A stretch of 64,000 nt of DNA, from contig NZ_FCOG02000028.1 in NCBI RefSeq assembly GCF_001544975.2, positions 21,613-85,612 of the forward strand, read 5' to 3'. The notes under the pieces were generated by a model. It searched no databases, had not been told where the DNA came from, and saw nothing but the letters and a program-made list of their open reading frames with translations. Made by a program: the position numbers and the translations under genes. Shown here one piece after another: positions 8,630 through 17,883 of the stretch. Source of the DNA: Caballeronia arationis (GTDB lineage Bacteria; Pseudomonadota; Gammaproteobacteria; Burkholderiales; Burkholderiaceae). How positions within the stretch are numbered: position 1 is the stretch's first letter; every line of letters begins with the position of its first letter.

Positions 8630-8683
8630 TTTTTTACCATTCCATGGTACGGGGTTGCTTCGCTCGCGCGTGGTGGTAAAAAA
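8630..8683. promoter_or_regulatory. Nested inverted repeats upstream of the aminotransferase gene
   Basis: TTTTTTACCA at 8630-8639 is the exact inverse of TGGTAAAAAA at 8674-8683. Inside lies a second palindrome, TACCAT-TCC-ATGGTA, at 8635-8649. The array begins 24 bp upstream of the aminotransferase ATG, where a repressor or Lrp-type operator would overlap the promoter. The likely binder is the neighbouring Lrp protein, by position only. Confidence 0.5.
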
Positions 8684-8762
8684 ATGGCCAAACCGTTTGG
8701 ACGATGCGTTTTTTCTTGCTCTACAGCATTTTGTGCTGGGGGGCGGGGGTGGGGTGTTGTTG

Positions 8763-9427
8763 AACACCGTCTGATGGTTCTGCGCTTCTATGGAACTTGC
8801 TTTGTTAGTGGTCTATTAGCACTGCCCCTGTCCGGGGCGGGACTTACTTTCTTTGCTGCTGCAAAGAAAGTAAGCAAAGAAAGCAGCTAGGAGGCCAACG
8901 GTATTAGGACGTGACCACACCAGCAGTACCGAGTGGCCCAGCGCCTAAGTGTCGCCCCCAAAGGACCACCGGGCTTGGCGCGCGCACGCACTGACACCCC
9001 TCGCAGTCCAACAGAGTGGTAAGCACTGCGTTCCGGTCCGTCCACGCTTCGCTCGGACGACGGGCACAACGAGAACCAGTGGATCGCAATCTCGACCGCG
9101 AAGCTCAACTGCGCGGCTGGATGTACCTCTTGTCCAGCGAAGCGAAAACGGATGAATGACTGCTGTGCCAATTTGTTGGCTGTGCTATGACACAGTGCGT
9201 GCCGCGCGCCAAGCCCCTTAAGTTCTTTGAGGACGACACTTAGGCGGTATGTCCACTCAGTCCTTCAAAAGCGTTGCCGTCCTAAGACTGCTGCATGAAA
9301 AGCTGCTTTCTTTGCTTACTTTGTTTGCAGAAGCAAAGAAAGTAAGTCCCGCCCCGGACAGGGGCAGAGCAAATAGACCACAAAGAAAGCAAGTTCAATA
9401 GAAGCGCAAAACCATCCGACGGTGTTA
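8763..9427. repeat. Long foldback repeat element, copy 1
   Basis: About 620-660 bp with long imperfect terminal inverted repeats. The left end has a CTATGGAACTTGC block, GTCTATTAG, CCCCTGTCCGGGGCGGG and then a near-perfect hairpin, CTTACTTTCTTTGC with its complement around a TGCT loop. The right end repeats all of these in inverse order. The arms continue inward: GCGCCTAAGTGTCGCC on the left pairs with its inverse near 9230-9250. A second copy in opposite orientation lies at 23860-23943 plus 34391-34950, similar along its whole length. No transposase is encoded; a 68-codon frame (8949-9155) also appears in copy 2 but has no ribosome site. It reads as a non-autonomous, MITE-like or structured RNA element. 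Confidence 0.85.
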
Positions 9428-9459
9428 TCCCGCGAGCGGACGCAAGAACCCACGTCTAT

Positions 9460-10386
9460 TCAATACCCGCGCGAGCGATCAACCTGTCCAATCATGTTCA
9501 ACCCCGCCCGATGCCGTCGAATATTCTCAAGCACGACATCGACGGCAGTCTCGGGCCGGGTGGCGCTGGCGATATGGGGCGTGATGCGCACGCGCGGATG
9601 CGTCCACAAAGGATGGTCAGCAGGCAAAGGCTCCGGCTCGGTAACATCGAGAATCGCGCTATCGAGATGCCCGCTCGCAAGCGCCGCAAGCAAATCCTCC
9701 TGATTCAGATGCGGCCCGCGCCCGACGTTGACAACAGAAGCGCCCTTCGGCAAGGAAGAAAAAACCCGCGCATTCAACATCCCGCGCGTAGCGTCCGTCA
9801 GCGGCAGAAGACAGATCAGCACGTCCGTGCGCCCGAGAAACGCATCGAGTGAATCGATACCCGCAAAACACTCGACGCCATCGATCGCCCGCCCCGAGCG
9901 GCTCCATCCCGCGCAGGGAAACCCAAACAGACGCAGCCGTTCAAGAACCGCCGTCCCCAGTACGCCAAGCCCGAGCACGCCGATACGCCGTGAAGCCGCT
10001 GCGCGCACCGGCATTTCGCGCCACTCGCGCTTCTGCTGAAACCCGGCGTAGTCGAAGAGATCGCGGTGAATCGTGAGCACCGCCTGCGTCACATACTCGA
10101 CCATCCCCTCGACAATGCCCGGTTCGATCATCCGCACCACCGGCACATGCGCCGGCACGCCCGACAGGTCGAACTGATCGATGCCCGCGCCCACCGAAAA
10201 GATCACCTGGAGATTCGGCAGCGTGCGCGTCGGATCGTCGGGCGGCATCCACGCGGCAAGATAACGGACCGATGCGGGATCGCCGACGTCCGGCCACAGC
10301 CGAAAACCCAGTTCCGGCGCCTTCTGTGCAAAGAGCCGCGCCCATTGTTCGCCGCGCGCGGGATCGGCTTTATAGAGGAACGTCAT
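9460..10386 (-). CDS. ghrA: Glyoxylate/hydroxypyruvate reductase A-like 2-hydroxyacid dehydrogenase
   Basis: The 308-residue protein has the D-2-hydroxyacid dehydrogenase layout: a short catalytic domain (SVGAGIDQFDL near residue 68), the Rossmann motif GVLGLGVLGTAV near residue 138, VNVGRGPHLNQEDLL near 222 with the substrate arginine, DVTEPEPLPADHPLW near 250 with the catalytic glutamate, and ITPHIAS with the catalytic histidine. The compact length and the TPHIAS-ATRPETAVD end are those of GhrA. It would reduce glyoxylate or hydroxypyruvate with NADPH in the cytosol. It starts 3 bp after the GNAT gene, so the two form an operon. Confidence 0.85.
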   Translation of the reverse strand: MTFLYKADPARGEQWARLFAQKAPELGFRLWPDVGDPASVRYLAAWMPPDDPTRTLPNLQVIFSVGAGIDQFDLSGVPAHVPVVRMIEPGIVEGMVEYVTQAVLTIHRDLFDYAGFQQKREWREMPVRAAASRRIGVLGLGVLGTAVLERLRLFGFPCAGWSRSGRAIDGVECFAGIDSLDAFLGRTDVLICLLPLTDATRGMLNARVFSSLPKGASVVNVGRGPHLNQEDLLAALASGHLDSAILDVTEPEPLPADHPLWTHPRVRITPHIASATRPETAVDVVLENIRRHRAGLNMIGQVDRSRGY

Positions 10387-10389
10387 GGT

Positions 10390-11271
10390 TCAACAGACCG
10401 CCTGGTTGATGATGCCGAATTGTCTGACTTCACGATCGACCGCAAGCACGCCGTTCTTCGCCATCTTCACCACCGTGTCGACGCGCGCGAGCCCGAGTCC
10501 TTCCAGCCACTCCGAAAGTCCGCTGTCACCGGGTGTGTCGATACGCACGAACACGCCCGCGTTGAGCGCCAGCCAGTGGCTGATAAGCGCTTTCGCGCGG
10601 CTCGAATCGGCGGAGTCGGGCGCGACCACCGGCCCGATCGCATAACCGCGTCCGAAGCGGCGGAACAGCGCGAAGCCGAGAAGTTCGCCGTCACGGTCGA
10701 GCGCGATGCTGCCCGCCACGTCGAGCAGCGCGGGCAACAATGCGCTGCGATCCAGCCCGCTCGCGCGCGAAGCCAGTTCGATCAGGCGCGGCGCGTCGTT
10801 CGCGCCGATCGGGCGCAGCCGCTCGCCGGGCGGCAGCGAAACCAGCGGCGGCTGGAACGCGGCGCCCTGATGCTGATGGATCGTGCCGATCTCGCGAAAG
10901 CCGAGCCTCTCGTAGAGCGGCTTGCCGGCGGGCGTCGCGTGCAGGATGGTCGTGCGCTCGCCGAGTTCTTCGAGCAGCAGTTCCATCAGCCGCCGTCCGA
11001 TCCCGGCTCCCTGCCGCGCGGGCGACACGATCACCATGCCGAGCGACGCCGTATCGCGCCCGTACTTCCAGCAGAGCGCCGTGCCGACTACCCCGCTCGC
11101 ATCCTCGGCGACGAAACCCTTGCCCGCGTCGACGACGAAACGCCAGTCGTCCGCGCGATGCGGCCAGTTCAGTTCGGTCGTGAGCGCATGCGCGGCGCCG
11201 ATGTCGTCGGCGGTGAACGGTCTGTACGTGGGCGCTTCGGGTTGCGCTTGCTTCTCTCTCAGGTCGGACAC
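10390..11271 (-). CDS. Tandem GNAT-domain acetyltransferase
   Basis: The 293-residue protein carries an N-terminal GNAT domain (residues about 15-130) with the acetyl-CoA loop VSPARQGAGIGRRLME, and a second, more degenerate GNAT-like half (residues 150-285). This two-domain form is common for uncharacterised small-molecule acetyltransferases. The start is GTG at 11271, supported by AAAGGAGG five bases upstream, one of the strongest ribosome sites in the window. It precedes ghrA by 3 bp. Acceptor substrate unknown. Confidence 0.8.
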   Translation of the reverse strand: MSDLREKQAQPEAPTYRPFTADDIGAAHALTTELNWPHRADDWRFVVDAGKGFVAEDASGVVGTALCWKYGRDTASLGMVIVSPARQGAGIGRRLMELLLEELGERTTILHATPAGKPLYERLGFREIGTIHQHQGAAFQPPLVSLPPGERLRPIGANDAPRLIELASRASGLDRSALLPALLDVAGSIALDRDGELLGFALFRRFGRGYAIGPVVAPDSADSSRAKALISHWLALNAGVFVRIDTPGDSGLSEWLEGLGLARVDTVVKMAKNGVLAVDREVRQFGIINQAVC

Positions 11272-11512
11272 GCCGGCCTCCTTTGTCTAAAGACTCACGC
11301 CGTCACTCTCGCATTGCAGTGCAGCGTTGACTAGGACGATCTTTCTATCGCATCCGCGTTCGCCGTGCACGATGCGAATCGATGCAAAACATGAAGTCGG
11401 CGGGTCCACAACGAGCGCGTTGTGCTGAATCCCCCTTTTTGTCAGCGACATATGCCGGCCCCGCAGGCCTACGATTTGAGGCATCACACGACACGAGTCA
11501 AGGACCCACGCA

Positions 11513-12991
11513 ATGGACAGTTTCGATCCGGCCAGCATCGTCGTGCGCGGCGGGCATTTCATCGGCGGCGAGTATGTGGACGATGATGCGGCGCGCATCG
11601 ATGTCGCGCGGCCTTCGGATGGCGTCGTCTACGCATCGGTGCCGATCGCCGACGCCGCCATGATCGACCGGGCAGTGGAGAACGCCTGGACGGCGTATCG
11701 AACGAGCGGCTGGCCAGGCATGGCGCCGCGCGAACGCGCGCGCATCCTGCGGCGCTTAGCCGACCTCGTCGCCGCCGATGCCGGGACGCTCGCGCCGCTC
11801 GAAGCGCTCGGCTCGACGCGGCCGGTCCGCGATGCATTCGCCTGGGACGTCCCGTACACGGCCGAGGGTATCCGGTTCTACGCGGAGTTCGCCGACAAGC
11901 TTGGCGGCGAGGTGATCGCGACCAGTCACGATCACCTCGGCATGACGATCGCGGAGCCTTATGGCGTGATCGGTGCCATCGCTCCGTGGAATTTTCCGCT
12001 TGTGATGGCGTCGTGGAAGATCGCGCCCGCGCTCGCAGCAGGCAATGCGGTCGTGCTGAAACCCTCGGAGATGACGCCGTTCTCGGTGCTGCGCCTGGCC
12101 GAACTGGCGGTCGAGGCGGGCGTGCCGAAGGGCATCTTCAACGTCGTGCAGGGCGACGGTCGCACGACCGGGGACGCGCTCGTGCGCCATCCGCGCATCG
12201 GCAAGGTCACTTTCACCGGATCGACAAAAACGGGTGCCGCGATCATGGCCGCGTGCGCCCAGACCGGCACGAAGCCCGTCACGCTCGAACTTGGCGGCAA
12301 GAGCCCGCAACTCGTCTTTGCCGATGCGCCGCGTCTCGACGATGTCGCGCGCCGCATCGCGGGCGCGATCGCGGGCAATGCGGGGCAGGTGTGCAACGCG
12401 GGCTCACGGTTGATCGTCGAACGCTCGGTCGCGGACGATCTCACGGCGCGCATTCGCCGTATCTTCGCCGAACTCACGCCGGGCACGACCTGGACGCCCG
12501 GCACGACGCTGCCGCCGATCATCTCCGAGCCGCAGGCAGCGCGCATCGAGGCCATCGTGGAAAGGACAGTCGCGAGCGGCGCGCATCTCCAGTGCGGCGG
12601 CACGCGCGCCGACGGCAGAGCGCCCGGCGCCTTCTATTCCCCGACGATCCTTTCGAATGTGACTGCGCAATCCGAAGCGGTGCGCGAGGAAGTGTTCGGC
12701 CCGGTCCTGACGGTTCAGACCTTCGATACCGAAGAAGAAGCGCTCGCCCTCGCGCAGCATCCCGACTACGGGCTCGCGGCGGGCGTGCATACGGCTGACA
12801 TCGGGCGGGCGCTGCGGCTCGTGCGCGGCATCGAGGCGGGCACCGTGTGGGTGAACCGCTACGGACGCACCAGCGACTTCATGATCCCGACCGGCGGCTA
12901 CAAACGCTCGGGCATTGGCAAGGACCTCGGTCGGCAGGCGTATGAGGCGAATCTGCGCTTCAAGAGCGTGCTGATCGACCTGCAGTCTTAA
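11513..12991 (+). CDS. NAD(P)-dependent aldehyde dehydrogenase
   Basis: The 492-residue protein has all aldehyde dehydrogenase signatures: APWNFPLVMASWKIAPALAA near residue 160, FTGSTKTGAAI near 236, LELGGKSPQLVF with the general-base glutamate near 259, and GQVCNAGSR with the catalytic cysteine near 293. It opens the rightward catabolic module (aldehyde dehydrogenase, HAD, FAD oxidase, ABC transporter), where it would oxidise the aldehyde released by the amine or amino-acid oxidases encoded downstream. A 195-bp gap follows before the HAD gene, so it may have its own transcript. Confidence 0.85.
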   Translation: MDSFDPASIVVRGGHFIGGEYVDDDAARIDVARPSDGVVYASVPIADAAMIDRAVENAWTAYRTSGWPGMAPRERARILRRLADLVAADAGTLAPLEALGSTRPVRDAFAWDVPYTAEGIRFYAEFADKLGGEVIATSHDHLGMTIAEPYGVIGAIAPWNFPLVMASWKIAPALAAGNAVVLKPSEMTPFSVLRLAELAVEAGVPKGIFNVVQGDGRTTGDALVRHPRIGKVTFTGSTKTGAAIMAACAQTGTKPVTLELGGKSPQLVFADAPRLDDVARRIAGAIAGNAGQVCNAGSRLIVERSVADDLTARIRRIFAELTPGTTWTPGTTLPPIISEPQAARIEAIVERTVASGAHLQCGGTRADGRAPGAFYSPTILSNVTAQSEAVREEVFGPVLTVQTFDTEEEALALAQHPDYGLAAGVHTADIGRALRLVRGIEAGTVWVNRYGRTSDFMIPTGGYKRSGIGKDLGRQAYEANLRFKSVLIDLQS

Positions 12992-13186
12992 GCGCCCGAT
13001 GCACTGATCGTGGCCACCGCAGACTCTGCTGTGAAGCCCCCTCAAAACGCAGCGATTGTGTTTTTGAGCGCCCCTAATCAGCGACACCCCCGGTTTTTGC
13101 GCTGTTTAAATCTTCAACAGGAATGAGCTTCCCTGTTTTCGCCACTGAACTCCGCGGGAGTTCACATCAACGATAGGACCATCATC

Positions 13187-13855
13187 ATGATCGATTTCGA
13201 GCCGAAGTACATCACGTTCGACTGCTACGGCACGCTCACCAAGTTCCGCATGGCCGACATGACGCGCGAGATGTACGCGGACCGCCTGCAGGGCGCGGAT
13301 ATGGAGAAGTTCGTCGCGTTCTTCTCGGGCTATCGCCGCGACGAGGTGCTCGGCGCCTGGAAGCCGTATCGCGACGTCATTGTGAACGCGGTGCGCCGCA
13401 CGTGCGAGCGCATGGGCGTGGAGTTCAACGAAGCCGAAGCCGAGAAGTACTACACGGCCGTGCCGACCTGGGGCCCGCATCCGGACGTGCCGGAAGGCCT
13501 GTCGCGCCTCGCGAAGAAGTACAAGCTCGCGATTCTGTCGAATGCGTCGGACAATCAGATCCAGAGCAACGTCGACAAGCTCGGCGCGCCTTTCCACAAG
13601 GTCTTCACCGCGCAACAGGCGCAGTCGTACAAGCCGCGCATGCAGGGCTTCGAGTACATGTTCGACCAGCTGGACTGCAACCCGGAAGACGTGCTGCACG
13701 TGTCGTCGAGCCTGCGCTACGACCTGATGACCGCGCACGACATGGGCGTGAAGCACAAGGCGTTCGTCAAGCGCGGGCACGAGCCGTCAACGCCGTACTA
13801 CGACTATTACGAAGTCGACGACATCGGCGGCCTCGCGACGCTGCTCGGCCTGTAA
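13187..13855 (+). CDS. Haloacid dehalogenase-like hydrolase, type II
   Basis: This 222-residue protein starts with ITFDCYGTLTKF, the HAD nucleophile loop of L-2-haloacid dehalogenases (aspartate at residue about 11). SNASDNQ supplies the motif II serine, and QSYKPRMQGFEYM the motif III lysine. SSLRYD near residue 184 stands at motif IV. The length equals the type II family. It lies 25 bp before a FAD oxidase gene, and the same HAD-FAD pair occurs again at 37.2-39.2 kb in another uptake module, so its real job is probably tied to oxidase chemistry or to product repair, not to halogenated compounds. That last point is inference. Confidence 0.85.
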   Translation: MIDFEPKYITFDCYGTLTKFRMADMTREMYADRLQGADMEKFVAFFSGYRRDEVLGAWKPYRDVIVNAVRRTCERMGVEFNEAEAEKYYTAVPTWGPHPDVPEGLSRLAKKYKLAILSNASDNQIQSNVDKLGAPFHKVFTAQQAQSYKPRMQGFEYMFDQLDCNPEDVLHVSSSLRYDLMTAHDMGVKHKAFVKRGHEPSTPYYDYYEVDDIGGLATLLGL

Positions 13856-13880
13856 GACGCCCACCGCCCGAGGATACCCG

Positions 13881-15155
13881 ATGAAGCTCGATTCCTATTG
13901 GCTCGACACCGCGCCCATTTGTTCGTTCGCGAGCGAGGGGCTGGTCGAAGGTCATGCCGACGTCGCCGTGATCGGCGGCGGCTTCACCGGCCTTTCGGCG
14001 GCGCTCGCACTCGCCAAGCGCGGCGCGTCGGTCGTCGTGCTCGATGCGGGGCGTCTTGCGGGCGGCGCGTCGGGCCGCAATGGCGGGCAGTGCAACACGG
14101 GCGTCGCGCAGGACTATGCGGCGCTTTACGCGCAACTCGGCGCCGAGCGGGCGCGCGGCTGTTATCGCGCGTATGCGTCGGCGGTCGAAACGGTCGAGCG
14201 GTTGATCCGCGAAGAAGCGATCGATTGCGACTACCTGGCCTCGGGCAAGCTCAAGCTCGCTTCGAAGCCGCATCACTTCGAACATCTGGAGAAGACCGCC
14301 GAGCTGATCCGGCGCGAAGTCGATCCCGACATCGAACTGATAGGACGCGACCGGATAGCGAGCGAAGTCGGCTCGGACCGTTTCCACGGCGGCCTGTTGC
14401 AGAAGCACGGCGGGCAGATGCACATGGGCAAGTTCGGCGTCGGCCTCGCCAACGCGGCCGCACGCTACGGCGCGCGGCTTTTCGAACATGCCGAAGTCAC
14501 GTCGATCGAGAAGGACGGCGGCGCTTATCGCATCGCTTCCGCGCGCGGCGAACTGCGCGCGCAGCAGGTGCTGATCGCGACCGGGCCGTCGCGGCATGGC
14601 CCGTTCGGCTGGTATCGCAGGAGGCTCGCGCCGGTCGGTTCGTTCATCGTCGTGACCGAGCCGCTGCCGCCGGCCGAACTCGCGCGTCTCTTGCCGAAGC
14701 GCCGTTCGTACACGACGAGCCGTTTGATGCACAACTATTTTCGCGTGACGCCGGATACGCGGCTGCTCTTCGGCGGACGCGCGCGCTTTACCGCGTCCGA
14801 GCGCCCCTCCGACGAGAAGAGCGGCCGCATCCTGCAGGCGAATCTCGCACAGATGTTCCCGAGTCTCGCGAGCGCCCGCATCGACTACTGCTGGGGCGGC
14901 CTCGTCGACATCACGGCGGACCGCCTGCCGCGCGCGGGCCAGCATGACGGCCTCTACTTTTCGATGGGTTACAGCGGCCACGGCACACAAATGGCCACGC
15001 ACATGGGCCAGATGATGGCCGAGGTGATCGGCGGCAACGGCGAGGCGAATCCTTGGCGCGAGTTCGACTGGCCCGCGATTCCCGGACATACCGGCAAGCC
15101 CTGGTTCCTGCCGCTCGTCGGCACGTACTACCGCATCAAAGATGTTTTCTATTGA
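13881..15155 (+). CDS. FAD-dependent amine/amino-acid oxidoreductase (PuuB-like, DAO fold)
   Basis: The 424-residue protein binds FAD through VIGGGFTGLSAALALAKRG at residues 30-48 and has the second-strand acidic residue in VVVLDAG. The ASGRNGGQCNTG stretch and the C-terminal YSMGYSGHGTQMATHMGQ-like segment match the DAO superfamily near gamma-glutamylputrescine oxidase. It would oxidise a primary or secondary amine to an aldehyde or imine with release of ammonia. GAGGA before ATG 13881 supports the start. It sits between the HAD gene and the ABC transporter genes, consistent with first oxidation of the imported compound. Confidence 0.85.
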   Translation: MKLDSYWLDTAPICSFASEGLVEGHADVAVIGGGFTGLSAALALAKRGASVVVLDAGRLAGGASGRNGGQCNTGVAQDYAALYAQLGAERARGCYRAYASAVETVERLIREEAIDCDYLASGKLKLASKPHHFEHLEKTAELIRREVDPDIELIGRDRIASEVGSDRFHGGLLQKHGGQMHMGKFGVGLANAAARYGARLFEHAEVTSIEKDGGAYRIASARGELRAQQVLIATGPSRHGPFGWYRRRLAPVGSFIVVTEPLPPAELARLLPKRRSYTTSRLMHNYFRVTPDTRLLFGGRARFTASERPSDEKSGRILQANLAQMFPSLASARIDYCWGGLVDITADRLPRAGQHDGLYFSMGYSGHGTQMATHMGQMMAEVIGGNGEANPWREFDWPAIPGHTGKPWFLPLVGTYYRIKDVFY

Positions 15156-15232
15156 TTGACCGACTGACCTAAAGACCCGATCGCAGATTCAGAACTGCGC
15201 ACCCCACGCCACCCTCACGCGGAGATGTTTCC

Positions 15233-16852
15233 ATGACCAAGGACAAATCGCTGGACGCTGTTGCCAACGCTGGCATCCGTCTCGAAGAGCTGACTCGCCG
15301 CGGGGCCTCGCGCCGCGACGTCCTGCGCGCGCTGGCCGCGGGCGGCCTGATGTCGATGACCGGTGCGGGCCTCCTCGCCGCGAGCGGCGCCGCGCTCGCC
15401 CAGGATGCGAAGCCGAAGCAGGGCGGCCGGATCCGCGTCGCAACGCAGTCCGCGTCCGCGGCCGATACGCTCGATCCGGCAAAGGGCGCGCTCGGCACCG
15501 ACTACGTGCGCGCCAACATGTTCTACAACGGCCTGACCGAACTCGATTCGCATCTCGGCGCGCGGATGGCGCTTGCCGAGTCGCTCGAAACGAAGGATGC
15601 GACCGTGTGGGTCGTGAAGCTCCGAAGCGGCGTGCAATTCCACGACGGCAAGTCGCTCACGCCCGCCGACGTCGTCTATTCGATCATGCGCCACAAGGAC
15701 CCGGCGACGGCATCGAAGGCGAAGACGCTCGCGGACCAGGTGAAGGAAGTGAAGGCCACCGGCCCGAACGAAGTGACGATCACGCTCGAAGGCGCGAACG
15801 CCGACCTGCCGGTGATCCTCGCGACGTCGCACTTCCTCATCATCAAGGACGGCACCAAGGACTTCAAGACGGCCATCGGCACGGGCCCGTTCAAGGTCAA
15901 GGAATTCTCGCCGGGCGTGCGCACGGTCGGTGTGAGAAACGAGAAGTACTGGAAGCCGGGCATGCCGCATCTGGACGAGATCGAACTGATCGGCATCGGC
16001 GACGAACCCGCGCGCGTGAACGCGCTCCTCTCCGGCGACGTGCAATTGATCAACGCGGTGAGCCCGCGCTCGACCGAGCGCATCAAGGGCACGAGCGGCT
16101 ACACGATCCTGGAGACGAAGACGGGCACCTACACCGACCTCATCGTGCGCGACGAGGGCGGCATCACCGGCACCGAGGATTTCCGCCGCGGCATGATGTA
16201 CCTGATGGACCGCGAGCAGATCCGCCGCGCGGTGTTCCGCGGCTATGGCGCGATCGGCAACGACCAGCCGATCGATCCGACCAACAAGTACTACATGGCG
16301 GGCCTGCCGCAACGCGGCTTCGATCCCGACAAGGCCAAGTTCCACTTCCAGAAGGCCAAGCTCGGCAGCGCGCCGGTGCAGATCGTGGCGTCGCCGGCGG
16401 CGGACGGCTCCATCGAAATGGCGATGTTGCTGCAACAGGTCGCGCCGCAGGCGGGCCTCAACCTGCAGGTGACGCGCGTTCCAGCCGACGGCTACTGGTC
16501 GAATCACTGGATGAAGCATCCGCTCGGCTTCGGGTCGGTGAATGGACGCCCGAGCGCGGACGTGATCTTCACGCAGTTCTTCAAGTCCGACGCGCCCTGG
16601 AACGAGGCGAACTGGAAGAGCCCGCAGTTCGACCAGATGCTGGTCGCCGCGCGCGGCGAGCCGGACGACGCGAAGCGCAAGAAGATCTACGGCGACATGC
16701 AGGTGCTCGTGAACCAGACGGGCGGCGTCGGCATTCCGCTGTTCCAGAGCTCGATCGATGCGCATACGACCAAGCTGAAGGGCCTCGGTTCGGTTCCGCT
16801 CGCGGGCCTGATGGGCTTCGCGTTCGCGGAGAACGTCTGGCTCGAAGCCTGA
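15233..16852 (+). CDS. ABC transporter solute-binding protein, dipeptide/opine (SBP family 5)
   Basis: The 539-residue protein begins with a Tat-like leader (RRDVLRALAAGG, then a hydrophobic stretch ending ASGAALAQ, cleavage near residue 60). The mature part starts GGRIRVATQS and contains the cluster 5 features LDPAKGALGTDY, LRSGVQFHDGKSLTPADVVYS and IGTGPFKVKEF. It binds the substrate in the periplasm and passes it to the permeases encoded next. GGAG lies eight bases before the ATG. A hairpin follows the stop. Family members bind peptides, nickel, opines or glutathione; the accompanying opine-oxidase-like genes favour an opine or amino-acid derivative. Confidence 0.9.
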   Translation: MTKDKSLDAVANAGIRLEELTRRGASRRDVLRALAAGGLMSMTGAGLLAASGAALAQDAKPKQGGRIRVATQSASAADTLDPAKGALGTDYVRANMFYNGLTELDSHLGARMALAESLETKDATVWVVKLRSGVQFHDGKSLTPADVVYSIMRHKDPATASKAKTLADQVKEVKATGPNEVTITLEGANADLPVILATSHFLIIKDGTKDFKTAIGTGPFKVKEFSPGVRTVGVRNEKYWKPGMPHLDEIELIGIGDEPARVNALLSGDVQLINAVSPRSTERIKGTSGYTILETKTGTYTDLIVRDEGGITGTEDFRRGMMYLMDREQIRRAVFRGYGAIGNDQPIDPTNKYYMAGLPQRGFDPDKAKFHFQKAKLGSAPVQIVASPAADGSIEMAMLLQQVAPQAGLNLQVTRVPADGYWSNHWMKHPLGFGSVNGRPSADVIFTQFFKSDAPWNEANWKSPQFDQMLVAARGEPDDAKRKKIYGDMQVLVNQTGGVGIPLFQSSIDAHTTKLKGLGSVPLAGLMGFAFAENVWLEA

Positions 16853-16877
16853 GGCTTTCCCTCGCACGAAGTACGAA

Positions 16878-16901
16878 GCACGCCGCGTCGATGCGGCGTG
16901 C
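16878..16901 (+). terminator. Intercistronic stem-loop after the binding-protein gene
   Basis: A 9-bp perfect stem, GCACGCCGC paired with GCGGCGTGC around GTCGAT, lies between the binding-protein and first permease genes. There is no T tract, so it more likely protects the upstream mRNA end or partly attenuates, which keeps the binding protein in excess over the membrane parts. Confidence 0.6.
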
Positions 16902-16926
16902 GCCCCCAACCCAGGAGGCGATACCG

Positions 16927-17883
16927 ATGAAAGCACACGCGCAACGACTCATCGCCGCGCGCCTCGGACTCGCGCTGCTCACGCTGCTGCTGGTGTCGGC
17001 GGTGGTGTTCGCGATCACCGGCCTGCTTCCCGGCGACGCCGCGCAGCAGGCGCTCGGCCAGGCGGCCACGCCGGAAGCCGTGGCTGCGCTGCGGCATCAG
17101 TTCGGGCTCGACCAGCCCGCGCTCTCGCGCTACTTCCAGTGGCTCTTTCATATCGTGAGCGGCAACTTCGGCACCTCGCTGTCGAACAACCTGCCGGTCA
17201 GCGAACTGATTGCCACGCGCCTGCCGAATTCGCTCGTGCTCGCCGGACTGACCGCGCTCGTCTCCGTGCCGATCGCGCTCGTGATCGGCATCTCGTCGGC
17301 GATGTTCCGCGGCTCGCTCCTCGACCGCGCGCTCAACGTGCTCACGCTCTCGACGGTTGCCGTGCCCGAGTTCCTGATCGCGACCGTCGCGGTGCTGATC
17401 TTCGCGGTGAAGCTGCGCTGGCTGCCGGCGCTGTCGTATCTGTCGGAGGTGTCGTCGTTCGGGGCGCTCCTGCGCATCTACGCGATGCCCGTGATGACGC
17501 TGTGCTGCGTGATCGTCGCGCAGATGGCGCGCATGACGCGCGCCGCCGTGCTCGACCAGCTGAACGCGTCGTATGTGGAGATGGCGCTGCTCAAGGGCGC
17601 CTCGCCGATGCGCATCGTGCTGCGCCACGTGCTGCCGAACACCATCGGTCCGATTGCCAACGCGGTTGCGCTCTCGCTGTCGTATCTGTTCGGCGGCGTG
17701 GTGATCGTCGAGTCGATCTTCAACTATCCGGGGCTCGCGAGCCTGATGGTCGATGCCGTCACCAACCGCGACATGCCGCTCGTGCAGGGCTGCGTGATGG
17801 TGTTCTGCGTCGCGTACCTGACGCTCGTGCTGATTGCCGACCTGTGCCAAATCGTATCCAACCCGAGGCTGCGTCAACGATGA
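16927..17883 (+). CDS. ABC transporter permease, DppB/OppB type
   Basis: The 318-residue protein has an N-terminal membrane helix (residues 10-33), a periplasmic loop with PGDAAQQALG, and a five-helix core. The EAA cytoplasmic loop reads YVEMALLKGASPMRIVLRHV, as in DppB/OppB. AGGAGG lies six bases before ATG 16927. Its stop overlaps the next permease start by four bases. It forms one half of the membrane channel of the importer. Confidence 0.9.
   Translation: MKAHAQRLIAARLGLALLTLLLVSAVVFAITGLLPGDAAQQALGQAATPEAVAALRHQFGLDQPALSRYFQWLFHIVSGNFGTSLSNNLPVSELIATRLPNSLVLAGLTALVSVPIALVIGISSAMFRGSLLDRALNVLTLSTVAVPEFLIATVAVLIFAVKLRWLPALSYLSEVSSFGALLRIYAMPVMTLCCVIVAQMARMTRAAVLDQLNASYVEMALLKGASPMRIVLRHVLPNTIGPIANAVALSLSYLFGGVVIVESIFNYPGLASLMVDAVTNRDMPLVQGCVMVFCVAYLTLVLIADLCQIVSNPRLRQR

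Noticed and set aside
8763..9427. Insertion sequence with transposase
   Set aside because: Six-frame reading shows only short frames without any transposase motif; ends are long foldback arms and not short IS-type repeats.
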